NCBI GenBank assembly: GCA_001839685.1
Contig: MLAK01000721.1
Coordinates: 29,794 to 72,353, forward strand
Direction: 5' to 3'
DNA length: 42,560 bases
Source of the DNA: Tritrichomonas foetus
Taxonomy: Eukaryota; Parabasalia; Tritrichomonadida; Tritrichomonadidae
In this document: positions 9,527 to 20,042 of the stretch, in pieces
Layout of the letters: every line of letters begins with the position of its first letter
Numbering within the stretch: the stretch's first letter is position 1
The notes under the pieces: model-generated
What the model was told of the DNA's origin: nothing
Database searches by the model: none
The model's input: the letters and a program-made list of their open reading frames with translations, nothing else
Translations under genes and position numbers: made by a program

Positions 9527-12500
9527 ATGAGTGAGAGAGGCGAATCATTATTTTCAAATCATGAAATTATCAATAGACTCACTCAAAATCTCGATGAACT
9601 TCATTCTGAACAGAACGAATACGAAAAATACGGAGCACATTTAAAAAATGAAATCAATGATCTCTTCGAGAAAAATGAACAGCTTTTGACATGCTTTTTA
9701 TCACATCGAGAAGAATACGAATCGTTGAGAAATCAAGTCAGTTTGCTTGCAGAAAGATATAAAAAAGATACAATTAAAGAATCTCGTTCAAAACGCGTCA
9801 GAGCCAAGCTTAAACAAATTGTAGCAAAACAAGATCCAAAAGATCCGGCCAAAGTTATTCGCCCCATGATTGATAAAGCAGATAATAAACAAATACAACT
9901 TAAAACAACAATTCATAAATTAAGAAATGATGTCAATGGCTTCAATATTGATTTAATTTTAACATTATTAGATGAAAAAGAAAAACTTGCTCAGAGACAC
10001 ATAGACTTAAGAAAAGAGGCAGATGATTTACTTGCAAAATTTGATGAGCCAGAAAATAAACAATCCAAAGAGGTTCAAACTTTACTTTTTAGAATGATTA
10101 ATGCAATGAACATTTGTGATAAGCATCGTGAAGATTTATTCAAATTAAAACATGGTGATAAAACAGTAACATTTAAAGAAGAAGAAAGACCAAGTGGTGT
10201 GAGAACAACTTTAGGTGTTTTAGAACTAATTGACTCTTTCCCGGATATAAAACCAAGCGAACAACTCCAAAAGTTAATAAATCAAGAATTAGAAAAGAAA
10301 AAACGAAAAGAGGCAAAAAGAAAAAGAGATGAAGCAAGAGAAAGAAGAGAGGAATTATTTTTACAACAGTCACATTTAAGACAACTTCAAATGCTTCATA
10401 TTGAAACAGGAAATCCAATTTCTTCAGCACCAATCACAATTTCTGAAATAGAAACACCAACAAAAACAAATCCGATTATAAAAGAGCCAAATTCATGCAA
10501 CAACAGTGCATATAGTAGAAAAGGTAGATCGAATCATAGTTCAAGTGGTAGAAACTCAAGAGTAAATAATGTTAAATTTTCAGATTCTCTTAACTATTTA
10601 AGTGAAAAAGAGAAAAAAGAGAAATTAAATCATAATTCAAACTCTGAAAACGTGATAAAAAATATAGCAAGCAATAGTGAAAAAAGTAAAAATGAAGAAA
10701 ATATTTCCCAAAATGATGCTAAGACTTCAAATAGTGATCATAAATCAAGTGCACGTGAAAAAAGTGAACAGAAATGTGATTCCAGTGAGAATAACAGTGA
10801 TACAATTGCTCATGAGTGTGAAATTCGTGACAATAGAAATAGTCAGCTATCAAATAAAAGTCTTAATAGTAGCAGCACAAAGTTACAAATTAACGAAACC
10901 ACATTAAATAGTAATCATGAAAACCATAACAATGAGAGTGATAAAAATAAAAACAGTTCCGGTCGTCAGAGTAAGCATGGTCAGAGGAATAGCAAACTCA
11001 ATAATCACAACAACTCAAAAAAAAATGAGACACAAGAAGATATAAACAATAAATTAACTAATCAACAAATCAACAATACATCATCATCAAAACGTAATAA
11101 ATCTTCTAGTTCATCCAAAAGTGTTAAATCAGAAGATGAAAAATCAGAAAAAGAAAAAAATGTGAAACCACAGGAAATTGATCCAAAAGAACCTGAATCT
11201 TCGAATCACTCTTCAAGACATTCATCTAAATTGCCTTCTAGTTCAAAGAAATCAAAAAGTGATAAAGAAAATATCGGGAAATCAGAGAACATTCCAATTC
11301 GACAATTTAATCACCCGCCTAGTGATTCTTTCCCAGAAAATAGTTATAATTCCACTGAAGTTGAAGAAGAAAGTTGTCATGAAATTAATTTAGTTAATGA
11401 ACATGAAAGAAATGTTTCACAAAGTAAAAAATCATCAAAACGTTCTAATTCATCTAATAGTTCAAAAAGATTCAAAAACTCAAAAAAATCTCAAAATTCT
11501 AATGAATCAATCTCTGAAGCACCTAGTAAATTTTCATTTGAAAAAGAAGAAAATTATGAGCCTTCGAATGCTTCATCAATGAAAAATATCTCTCATCGAG
11601 AAAGAAAATTGGCAATTTCATCGCAAATCAACAACAATGAAAATGACAATAATACTATTATTAATAATGAAAAGGAAAATGAAGTTAATCAGAGAAAATT
11701 TTTGCAAATTTCGGCACCTAACGTGAAATTTTCTTCTGGGGCCGAAAGACTTAAAAGTGCTGAAGAACGTAATCAATTATATGCCATTGATGAAGAAAAC
11801 AGAAAATATTTGTCAACTGCTTCTATTATGAGTAATAAAACTGATGATTTAAGTAGTTCTTCATCTTCATCAAGAAAAAAGACAACCAAAAAGGAGAGTG
11901 AATCAATTAAACTTTCCTCTTCTTCTTCACTAGGAATACATAAACAAACTCAAAAAGATGCAAAATATTACTCAACCAGTGAATATTCACTTCCTTATGT
12001 GGTAGCTGAAGTTGAACTAACTAAAACTAATGAGGAAAAAGCACAAAGAAATGCATTTCAAGAAGACATGAAAATTAATCCAACTTCTTCTTCGCGCTTG
12101 AGTAAAACCAATGATCCGATTTTATCAAACTTGTTATCTGAATCATCAAGTTCATCACACAAGTTGAAGTCATCTGAAAATTATTCTTCAATGACAAACC
12201 TTACTGATGCTGAAAATATTAAAGACAGAGAGCTCTCACAAACATTTAAAGCTGAAATGGAAGATAATATCAAAAATAAGTTTTTATCATCTTCAACTTC
12301 TTCTTCACCTTCTAAATCTTCTTCAATTTCATCTTCCTCAATATTAATAGATACAAACACCACTGTGTTAGAAAATCTAAAAGAAGATGAAGTAGTTGCA
12401 CAATTATTAGCCAATGATGAAGAAAAAATAGAAATATTAACACTTTCTTCTGGTTCTGCTTCTACGTCCCCTAACAAAGGTTCTAAATCATTAACCTCAA

Positions 12501-15500
12501 CATCATATGCAAAAACTAGTGCTTCTGAAATCGAAAAAATTAATCAAAATGAAAATGAGGCACAAATTTTAGCCATAAATGAAGAAGAGAAATTTGGAAA
12601 TATGTCAAGTAGCAAATCTATCAAATCATCATCGGAATATTCAACCTATACAAACTTTTCTGAAGCTGAAAAATTAAAAGATGATGAAATTTCCAAACAA
12701 ATTTTAGCTGTTGGTGAAGAAAATGAAAGATTTTTCTCATCCAACAAATATTCTTCTTCGTCGGCAAAACAGCGAAATAGGTCATTATCTTCTTCTAGTT
12801 ATTCTTTATCTACAAATGTTTCTGAAGCAGAAAGAATTAAAGATAAAGAATTATTAAATCAAAATGGTGCTATTAAAGAAGAAAATGGGAAGTTTTTTTC
12901 ATCAAGCAATATTTCTTCTTCTTCTAAAAGGAATAAGTCTTTATCATCATCGGTTTTGTCGACATCCACTAATGCATCAGAGGAAGAAAGAATCCATAAT
13001 CAAGAAGTAATACTTCAAGTTAATGCTATTGCAGAAGAAAATGAACAGGATTCATCGATGTCATCTCGCTATTCCACATGTACAAATGTATCAGAAGCTG
13101 AGAAACTAAATAATCAAGAAGTTTTACTCCAACAAAAGGCAACTGTTGAAGAAAATGATGCAAAAGTATTATCTTCAGTGAGCTATCCTACTGCCACAAA
13201 TATATCAGAAAATGAAAATATCAAAGAACGAGTGTTAGGAGTCCAAAGCGAAGCTGTAAAAGAAGAATTAAATGAAAATATCTCCTCATCTAGCAAGAAA
13301 GTTTCCATTGAAATATCTCTCTCCACCGAAATGACAGAAACAACAGCATCTGAAGTGGAAAGAATCAAAGAAAAAGAACAAAGTGTACAAAACGATGCAA
13401 TAAAAGAAGAAAGACGAAAATATTTGTCATCTGCATCAGTGAAATCCCCATCAAGCTTAAGTTTAAGTTGCACCAAATCTGTTTATGGTGAATCTTCAAC
13501 TTCTGCAATGACTAACACAAGTACTGCTGAAAACTATAAAGATAATGAAGTTCTCAATCAACTCAATGCAATCAAAGAAGAAAATGTTAAGAAACTAATG
13601 ACATCATCTGAATATTCCACAGCCACGGCAAATATTTCATCACTAGAATCATCCAAAGAAAGAGAAATGAGAGAACAATCAATAGCAATTTTAGAAGAAA
13701 ATAACCATTTATCTTCAGCGCACTCAATTAAAAGAACAACATCAAAACCATCAACACCACTTGAATCAGGTTATTCAACTGATGTGAATATTTCTGAAAT
13801 TGAACGAATGAAAGAAAGTGAAAATGGAAAGCATTTAATTGCACAGAATGAAGAAAAAAATAAGAATAAATCCAGTTCTTTATCGGAAAATGCAACCAGT
13901 ACGACAGCACTTGAAGAATTAAAAGAAGCAGAAGAAAACGAAAATAAACATTCTCTTCTTGAAGATAATCAATTAACGAAAGGTGAAATTTTATCTTCGG
14001 CAATATCAATTCCTTCCAGTTCTGCTAATCATTTAGAAAATACAAAAGATAGAGAAGAAAGCGCGACAATGAAGGCAATAAATGAATCAGAATCAATTTC
14101 TTCAACTCCTCGCTTCACAACATCATCACGATTGGAAAGCGCAAAAAATAAAGAAGAAAATGAACTAAAGGTAGCTATGAATGAATCAGAATCTTTATCT
14201 AAAACCACCTCGCGTATGGCAACAACATCATCTCGTCTTGAAAGTCTGAAAAATAAAGAGGAAAGTGACGTCAACAGAGCTATAAATGAATCCGAATCAT
14301 CAAACCCAATTTCTCGAATGACAACAACTTCGTCTCGATTAGAAAGTCGAAAGAATAAAGAAGAAGATGCCACACATAAAGCTTTGAATGAAATTGAATC
14401 TGAATCAGTTGTTTCTCGAATGACTAGTGCCACTTCTTGTCTGGAAAGTACAAAGTACAGAGAAGATAAAGAATTAAGTCAGGCAGCTAAAGAAGAAATG
14501 TATTCACTAACAAGCTCCACTTCAAGAAAATCAATGACAAGTTCGACATCTGCTTTGGAAAGACAAAAGAGGCAAGAAGAATCTTTATTTAGCACTGCAA
14601 TAAAAGAAGAATCACAAATATCGCAACAGGAATGGATTCAACCTCGAAATCAAAGCTCTCTCTCTCGATCATCTCATAATAGAAATTCTGCAATGACAAG
14701 CTGTCTATCTGATCTAGAAAGAATGAAAAGCCAAGAAGAAAAGATCCAAAACAAAGCACTTTCTGATGAATCTTCAGAAGAAAGTGAAGGTGAAACTTTC
14801 TGTGTGAGCGAAGACATGACAAGCGTTAATTCTATTGAGAAAATAAAGGATAAAGAAGATATTTTAATGAAAACTGAACTTAATGAAGAAGGAATTTCTC
14901 CAAATAGAACTCCCTCACGATCACGAAATCCCTCCTCTTTACATAAAATCACTTCATCATCAACTGAGATCACTTCAAACATTAGTGAACTTGAAAGGGT
15001 CAAAGAAGCAGAAGAAGAAAAACAAAAAGATGCACGAAATGAAGATTCAATGAAACCAAACAAATTTGTAAGTTCTGTTCATCCAAGTTGCTTTTCAGCA
15101 AATGTGGAAGAAGAAGAAGTTTTGGAAATGAAAGAGATTTCTGATTCCACAAAAACATCTAGTTTAGTTAAAGAATCAAGTATTTCAATCACGACAAGCA
15201 TTTCTGAAATGGAAAGGAAAATGGAAAATGAGGCAAAAGCTCTAAATCTTGCCACAATTGAAGAAAAAAATACAATAAAATCTTCTTCAATAGCAAAAAT
15301 CCCAGTGACAAGTTCTGCGGATATCAAAACCCGCCTAAACAAAGAAAATGAAAGCCATAAAGCAAAATTGTCCAACGAAAAAAGAGGATCAGCAACTTCA
15401 AGTCAATATTTGGCTTCATCTGAAATTAGTTCAACTTCAAAAATTGAAGAATACAAAAATAAAGAAGAAAGTTTAGTCATGAAAGAAATGAATCATATTT

Positions 15501-17848
15501 CTGAATCTACAACAGTAATTTCCTCCTCTCAAAATACAACAAATATTTCGTCTTTAGAAGCCAAAAAAGATCACGAAAGTATCGAAACCAAGAAAGCTGC
15601 AAATGAACATACTTCTTCATCGTCGCGATCAAGAAGACGAAGGAGCTCCAGTAAAACTAATTCAAGCCACCAAAAAGACAGCCACTCAAATAATCACTTA
15701 AGTAATCACTCAGAACATGATCATTCAAGTAGAAAACATTCTAGTGCTAAAAGTCCATCTTCCAATGAAAAATCATCGGAAAAAGTAACTTCGACGCCAT
15801 CTTTGTCAAGCTCAATTTCAACAATGGAAAAAAATAAAGACAAAGAAGAACAAAAAACAAACGGTGCATTTATTAAAGAAAGAAGTTCATCATCAACATC
15901 AAATAAATCAATCTCGAATTCTGTTTCAGCTTCTTCTTGTGTTTCTGATTTGGAGCGTTGTAAGAATGAAGAAGAAAAAACGCAAACAAAGGCCGTAAAT
16001 GAAGAAACAACTTACTCACAAATTGCCATTGTTCCATTTTCAAGTTCAAGTTTTAGTTCCATGGCTGATTCAAGTGAATCATTCAGCTCAAGACCAAGTT
16101 CGAGATCAAGAACAAGAGCCCTAAACAAAACGAAAACACATTCACAAGCTCGTCTTGAAACCAATGCTCAAAATGAATCAGTGACAATCAGCCATCGTAA
16201 AGAACATCATCCTGATCTTGAAACTAAAACGAGCAGTTCAAGTCGAATCAGAAGAAAAAGAATTGAAGCAATTAAAGAAGAAAAAGAAGATATTCCAAAT
16301 CTATCATGTAAACCACCTGAAAATAAAACAAAGCCTAAAGAAAATGATCCGAAAGACGATTCAAGCGAAGCAACAACTGGAAGAGCTCCCTCTTTTCAAT
16401 TCTTTAACGAACCAAAAGTTTCTATATCATCTTCTACTACGACAACTAACACTACTCCTACTCAAAATTCCATTGAAACTAATCCGAGTGTTAATAATAC
16501 ACCAGTTGAAAATGATTCACAGAAAAATGAAAACAATGATAAATATCTAAAGAAAGTGAAGAAAGATTCTTCTTCTTCTTCTTCTGATTCTTCTTCGTCT
16601 TCATCATCTTCATTTGAGTATGAAATAGAAGAAGAAAATATTTTTGTTCCTCTGAATTTGGCTCTTTCACAATTGGTTTCATCTGAAATTCTAAAGCCAA
16701 GAAATCCGCGCCGCTTTAATCATGCTCCTGTTAGCAGTGATAGCAACAACAATCTTACAACCTCAAGAACACAAGCCAAGTTTGATGTAGGCGTAGATAT
16801 TGCAATTTGCGAACCTAATGAAGCCATCACACGCTTAAGAAAACGAGGAAGTGTTGGAAACAAGCTTGATTCTGATATTACTCAAATCCGTTCAAAAATT
16901 TCTCACATCAACCGTGAAATTAATGATTTAAAGATAAAACTTAAGTTCAAGAAGTATAGAAATGCTAATTCTCAATCAGAAATTAGCATGAATGATCTTA
17001 CATCAATGAAAAATGAATTAAGAGATATTATTGATTGTGACCAAAGAATTGAATCCCTGAATGAAGAGAAAAAGAAACTTCTTGATGAACTTCAAGAAAA
17101 GCAAAAAGATTTAAATAATCTTAGGAAAGTTTTTGTACGAAAATGTGCAACATTAAGACACTATAAGCAAATGGTTGCCGAAGTTGAAGGAGAAAACAAC
17201 ATTTTAAGAATGGCTTCTAAGAAACAAGCCAAGAAAATCAATGAATTGGATGAAGCTATTCGTAAAGGAAGAACCACAATTGATGTAATTGATGGAAAAA
17301 TTGCGGATCTAAAACAAATCATTGATATGAAATCGAAAGAACTGTATCAAAAAGCGACCAAACAACGTCCAAATGTTGTTGAAATGTGTGATAATTTGAA
17401 AATCCAAAGAGTTGTAAGTAAAGAATTCGCTAAGCAAATGGAATGTGATCAAATGGAAAGAGAATATCTTGAAAAAGCTTTGGAAAAAATATCATTCCAG
17501 CTTTCCGATGATTCAATGACTAAAAAAGAGTTTGAAAACAAGAGAATCAAAATTGTTGCGAAGCAACTAAAAGCCAAATTCTTGTTGAAACGCGGAATGA
17601 CACAAACTACTGTGAAATCCATCACTAATGAAGACGATATGAATGTAATGAAAGAAAGAATCAGCCACACAAAAAATGAGATTGGAACTACAATGAAACA
17701 AGCGAACCTCATTCTTTTACAGATTGAAAGGCAAATGAAACAACTTGAAAATACCAATATTGATATTCCTCCTCCACCAAGTTCATACCTACTATTATCA
17801 TCTATCAAAAAAGCACAATTAGAGACCCAGTATTATTCATCATCATAA
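9527..17848 (+). CDS. Giant Ser/Glu-rich repeat protein with coiled-coil ends
   Basis: This is one open frame of 2773 residues. Residues 1 to about 290 are charged coiled coil, ending in a KKKRKEAKRKRDEARERREE helix. Residues about 290-735 are low-complexity Ser/Asn/Lys. From about 735 to 2250 a unit of roughly 50 residues recurs some 30 times: a Ser-rich linker, then a helix-like core of the form N-x-S-E-x-E-x-x-K-x-x-E-x(6-8)-A-x-x-E-E. A polyserine-acidic stretch lies near 2345-2370, and 2430-2750 is a second long coiled coil. I do not recognise a named family. The architecture suggests a structural filament or spacer, for example in the trichomonad cytoskeleton or flagellar-base fibres, but that is inference. 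The stop TAA lies inside TAAA. There is no signal peptide or membrane segment. Confidence 0.85.
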   Translation: MSERGESLFSNHEIINRLTQNLDELHSEQNEYEKYGAHLKNEINDLFEKNEQLLTCFLSHREEYESLRNQVSLLAERYKKDTIKESRSKRVRAKLKQIVAKQDPKDPAKVIRPMIDKADNKQIQLKTTIHKLRNDVNGFNIDLILTLLDEKEKLAQRHIDLRKEADDLLAKFDEPENKQSKEVQTLLFRMINAMNICDKHREDLFKLKHGDKTVTFKEEERPSGVRTTLGVLELIDSFPDIKPSEQLQKLINQELEKKKRKEAKRKRDEARERREELFLQQSHLRQLQMLHIETGNPISSAPITISEIETPTKTNPIIKEPNSCNNSAYSRKGRSNHSSSGRNSRVNNVKFSDSLNYLSEKEKKEKLNHNSNSENVIKNIASNSEKSKNEENISQNDAKTSNSDHKSSAREKSEQKCDSSENNSDTIAHECEIRDNRNSQLSNKSLNSSSTKLQINETTLNSNHENHNNESDKNKNSSGRQSKHGQRNSKLNNHNNSKKNETQEDINNKLTNQQINNTSSSKRNKSSSSSKSVKSEDEKSEKEKNVKPQEIDPKEPESSNHSSRHSSKLPSSSKKSKSDKENIGKSENIPIRQFNHPPSDSFPENSYNSTEVEEESCHEINLVNEHERNVSQSKKSSKRSNSSNSSKRFKNSKKSQNSNESISEAPSKFSFEKEENYEPSNASSMKNISHRERKLAISSQINNNENDNNTIINNEKENEVNQRKFLQISAPNVKFSSGAERLKSAEERNQLYAIDEENRKYLSTASIMSNKTDDLSSSSSSSRKKTTKKESESIKLSSSSSLGIHKQTQKDAKYYSTSEYSLPYVVAEVELTKTNEEKAQRNAFQEDMKINPTSSSRLSKTNDPILSNLLSESSSSSHKLKSSENYSSMTNLTDAENIKDRELSQTFKAEMEDNIKNKFLSSSTSSSPSKSSSISSSSILIDTNTTVLENLKEDEVVAQLLANDEEKIEILTLSSGSASTSPNKGSKSLTSTSYAKTSASEIEKINQNENEAQILAINEEEKFGNMSSSKSIKSSSEYSTYTNFSEAEKLKDDEISKQILAVGEENERFFSSNKYSSSSAKQRNRSLSSSSYSLSTNVSEAERIKDKELLNQNGAIKEENGKFFSSSNISSSSKRNKSLSSSVLSTSTNASEEERIHNQEVILQVNAIAEENEQDSSMSSRYSTCTNVSEAEKLNNQEVLLQQKATVEENDAKVLSSVSYPTATNISENENIKERVLGVQSEAVKEELNENISSSSKKVSIEISLSTEMTETTASEVERIKEKEQSVQNDAIKEERRKYLSSASVKSPSSLSLSCTKSVYGESSTSAMTNTSTAENYKDNEVLNQLNAIKEENVKKLMTSSEYSTATANISSLESSKEREMREQSIAILEENNHLSSAHSIKRTTSKPSTPLESGYSTDVNISEIERMKESENGKHLIAQNEEKNKNKSSSLSENATSTTALEELKEAEENENKHSLLEDNQLTKGEILSSAISIPSSSANHLENTKDREESATMKAINESESISSTPRFTTSSRLESAKNKEENELKVAMNESESLSKTTSRMATTSSRLESLKNKEESDVNRAINESESSNPISRMTTTSSRLESRKNKEEDATHKALNEIESESVVSRMTSATSCLESTKYREDKELSQAAKEEMYSLTSSTSRKSMTSSTSALERQKRQEESLFSTAIKEESQISQQEWIQPRNQSSLSRSSHNRNSAMTSCLSDLERMKSQEEKIQNKALSDESSEESEGETFCVSEDMTSVNSIEKIKDKEDILMKTELNEEGISPNRTPSRSRNPSSLHKITSSSTEITSNISELERVKEAEEEKQKDARNEDSMKPNKFVSSVHPSCFSANVEEEEVLEMKEISDSTKTSSLVKESSISITTSISEMERKMENEAKALNLATIEEKNTIKSSSIAKIPVTSSADIKTRLNKENESHKAKLSNEKRGSATSSQYLASSEISSTSKIEEYKNKEESLVMKEMNHISESTTVISSSQNTTNISSLEAKKDHESIETKKAANEHTSSSSRSRRRRSSSKTNSSHQKDSHSNNHLSNHSEHDHSSRKHSSAKSPSSNEKSSEKVTSTPSLSSSISTMEKNKDKEEQKTNGAFIKERSSSSTSNKSISNSVSASSCVSDLERCKNEEEKTQTKAVNEETTYSQIAIVPFSSSSFSSMADSSESFSSRPSSRSRTRALNKTKTHSQARLETNAQNESVTISHRKEHHPDLETKTSSSSRIRRKRIEAIKEEKEDIPNLSCKPPENKTKPKENDPKDDSSEATTGRAPSFQFFNEPKVSISSSTTTTNTTPTQNSIETNPSVNNTPVENDSQKNENNDKYLKKVKKDSSSSSSDSSSSSSSSFEYEIEEENIFVPLNLALSQLVSSEILKPRNPRRFNHAPVSSDSNNNLTTSRTQAKFDVGVDIAICEPNEAITRLRKRGSVGNKLDSDITQIRSKISHINREINDLKIKLKFKKYRNANSQSEISMNDLTSMKNELRDIIDCDQRIESLNEEKKKLLDELQEKQKDLNNLRKVFVRKCATLRHYKQMVAEVEGENNILRMASKKQAKKINELDEAIRKGRTTIDVIDGKIADLKQIIDMKSKELYQKATKQRPNVVEMCDNLKIQRVVSKEFAKQMECDQMEREYLEKALEKISFQLSDDSMTKKEFENKRIKIVAKQLKAKFLLKRGMTQTTVKSITNEDDMNVMKERISHTKNEIGTTMKQANLILLQIERQMKQLENTNIDIPPPPSSYLLLSSIKKAQLETQYYSSS
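11727..16290 (+). repeat. About 30 coding repeats of ~50 residues
   Basis: The repeats are diverged at base level but recur in the protein. Sample cores are SEAERIKDKELLNQNGAIKE, SEAEKLKDDEISKQILAVGE, SSRLESLKNKEESDVNRAIN and SELERVKEAEEEKQKDARNE. Fixed positions are Ser, then E (or L-E), then K, then E, then Ala, then E-E or N-E. Linkers are polyserine of variable length. The copies around residues 1520-1640 (nt about 14100-14430) resemble each other most, which points to recent local duplication. Confidence 0.85.
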
Positions 17849-18482
17849 ATTTGTTATTAAATGAGCGAAATAGAATTTAATTTTTTTCACTTTTATATAT
17901 CTTCTTTTATGTGTATTCTGTATTTTTGTCTGATAAAATAGTGATTGTGAATGAATAAATCTTTTTGATGGTTTGTTGTTAGGAAAATCAATTTTCGAAA
18001 ATGTCGAAATGAAATGGATTCACTTTTAATAATCATTTCTTTATGATTACGAAGATTATCAAGCAAACAAATCAAGAACTATCATTGTCAAAGATTCTTT
18101 GAGTGAGTATTAATCAACTATCGAATATTTCTAAAAATGAATTATATTTATACCTTAGCATTACGAACAAAAGACGAGTAGGAAATGATTTATACTAATT
18201 ACCTCAACATGATGCATTCTATTTATCATATTAATGAAATATCTAAAAAACCAAAATTGGTCAATTTAGAATGATTCTCTACTCTTACCAAAAAGTTTAT
18301 CCATCAATGAGAATTCAAATGAATGATTGATGAAACTTAGGAGTATTCCTTTTGCAAGTTTGGCCGTAATTTATTGATATAAAGTGCACATCTGCTAAAA
18401 ATTTATTTGAAAACAAATGTAAAATAAAAAATGCAAAGTAAATCCTTATAAATTTTATTATTATAAAAACAAATAAATGGGT
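17849..18482. other. Intergenic region between convergent genes
   Basis: These 634 AT-rich bases separate the 3' ends of the giant repeat gene and the small minus-strand gene. There are only short spurious frames, and no RNA gene or repeat that I can support. Confidence 0.5.
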
Positions 18483-18914
18483 CTATTGTCCAAGTTCTGA
18501 AGGAAATATTGATGGCAATTTTTCCAACTTCTGCTTCAAGTCTAAAATAATTGGATCATTTTCTGAAAGCGATTTTGCAGACTTAGTTGCAATTTCATGT
18601 CGCTTCAATTTTGTGAATGATCCGAATTGATGTGACGGTCGTCTTGAGATTGACAAAGGTGAAATTAAGGAAATATTATCTAATGCTATTTCGAGAGCTG
18701 ATGCAAGTTTATCGTATGTAGCTGGATCAGGAATAGGCGGTAGTGGTTGATTTCCGAATGATTCGTCGATTGTAATATACGGTTTTGGGAGTTTTGAACT
18801 TACTTTTCCATCGTCATATAACGAAAAATTTAAGAAATCTGAAGGGCACGCATTGTAAGTTGGTAAATGGACTGATATGAATCTTCCCTTGATTACTGTT
18901 TCTTTTAAATTCAT
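18483..18914 (-). CDS. Hypothetical protein, 143 residues
   Basis: This short frame encodes a soluble protein without membrane segments. The N-terminal third looks beta-like (KETVIKGRFISVHLPTYN), the middle is proline-rich (PKPYITIDES, PLPPIPDPATYDKL), and the C-terminus is helical and ends KLEKLPSIFPSELGQ. I do not recognise a family. The frame stays open for 18 further codons upstream of the ATG, without another ATG, to a TAA at 18969-18971. That upstream stretch encodes a near copy of the N-terminus (KETVISGRF against KETVIKGRF), so a short in-frame duplication spans the presumed start. The gene is divergent from the neighbour starting at 19088. It is probably real because coding bias holds across the frame, but the start is uncertain. 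Confidence 0.6.
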   Translation of the reverse strand: MNLKETVIKGRFISVHLPTYNACPSDFLNFSLYDDGKVSSKLPKPYITIDESFGNQPLPPIPDPATYDKLASALEIALDNISLISPLSISRRPSHQFGSFTKLKRHEIATKSAKSLSENDPIILDLKQKLEKLPSIFPSELGQ

Positions 18915-19087
18915 AAAGAACTGGAATCTTCCACTGATTACTGTTTCTTTGATTTGACAAGAAAATAGTTAGATATTTTTATAAGATTATGGTTACTTTT
19001 TTTTTCTACAAAACACCTATTGATAGAAATATGGGCAATTAAATTGACCTTGGGACTCGCATAAAAAGATCTTCAACATTTTCGACA

Positions 19088-19555
19088 ATGACTGAAGAAG
19101 TGACTCAAGAAACGCTCGAAGAACTTTCCACCTTTTTGACAGACCTCATTGGCCCAGATAAAAATGCGATTCAAAGATTTTTAGGAAAGGAAGGAGATAA
19201 ATTCGAACTCATCAAACTTCGCTTGAACGAGCTCATCGTGCTCCTCGAAGAGGTTGTCACATCCCGACAGTTTGGTGATCCCAACGAGCTCAATATCCAC
19301 CTCAAAACCATATTTTCGTCGATTGATGCGATTTGCAGTTACGTCTACGACATCAAGCAGCGACTTTTGGCCCTCGAAAAAGAGGTCGATCGTCGTAAAC
19401 CAAACAAACTCATCGGTTTCTTCAAGAATATGTCGCGAACAGATCAACAGCCACCATTAGACCTTGACACAATCCTCTTCGATACAGATAAACTCCTTGA
19501 AAAGTATGGAATAGTTTTCTCTGAGAATGGAAAAGAAAAAACAACAGAGAAATGA
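19088..19555 (+). CDS. Hypothetical small helical protein, 155 residues
   Basis: The product is acidic and mostly helical: TQETLEELSTFLTDLIG, FELIKLRLNELIVLLEEVV, HLKTIFSSIDAICSYVYDIK and RLLALEKEVDRRKP form successive amphipathic helices. A short tail with PPLDLDTILFDTDKLLEKYG follows. I do not recognise a family. A small adaptor or coiled-coil complex subunit is possible, but this is a guess. Codon choice differs from the neighbours: ATC, CTC and GAG are frequent and the gene is visibly less AT-rich. In trichomonads this often goes with strong expression; recent origin elsewhere is the alternative. TTCAACATT lies about 20 bases before the ATG. Confidence 0.7.
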   Translation: MTEEVTQETLEELSTFLTDLIGPDKNAIQRFLGKEGDKFELIKLRLNELIVLLEEVVTSRQFGDPNELNIHLKTIFSSIDAICSYVYDIKQRLLALEKEVDRRKPNKLIGFFKNMSRTDQQPPLDLDTILFDTDKLLEKYGIVFSENGKEKTTEK

Positions 19556-20042
19556 TTTTATTTTTATATTTTTTATATTTTTTTATAAATGATTTATTTA
19601 TCCACTTTTTGATGTTACTTTTATTATTTTTTTGTTCTCTTTTTATAAAAGTATCTTTCTTTTCATAGAATTGTCGAAGTGCCAAAAAACAGCAAATATT
19701 TGACCTTTATTTGACCTTGTTTTCAAAGCTTGCTAATCTCATTTGAGATTATCAGTAATCAATTAAATTCAATTCTTAAATGGAAAGCAAATTAAACAGT
19801 TACAAGAAAATTAGTTTATACATGAAATATCTCAGTTTCAAACATAACAAATCGAACAATTGAGATATAAATTTTATTTTCATTAATTTTTGTTTTGATG
19901 AAAGTGATATATGAGTATATACCGATGAAATGTAATCATTATTTCGTAGTTTATACTGATGAAATTTGAGATTAATCATGAATATTGAATTTCCATTATT
20001 TTTTCAAAAATTCTAAACGTTCAGCAAAAGAAAAATCCCTCA
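19556..20042. other. Intergenic region upstream of the first ankyrin locus
   Basis: These 487 AT-rich bases include T-rich runs just after the 155-residue gene. Two similar blocks, TATACCGATGAAAT and TATACTGATGAAAT, lie near 19917 and 19950. The motif ACGTTCAGCAA (20017-20027) sits 16 bases before the next start and resembles the upstream motif of two other genes here. No gene is seen. Confidence 0.4.

Noticed and set aside
10173..15375. Several minus-strand frames of 80-130 codons within the giant Ser/Glu gene
   Set aside because: They are antisense shadows of serine- and glutamate-rich codons and mirror the repeat structure of the plus-strand protein.
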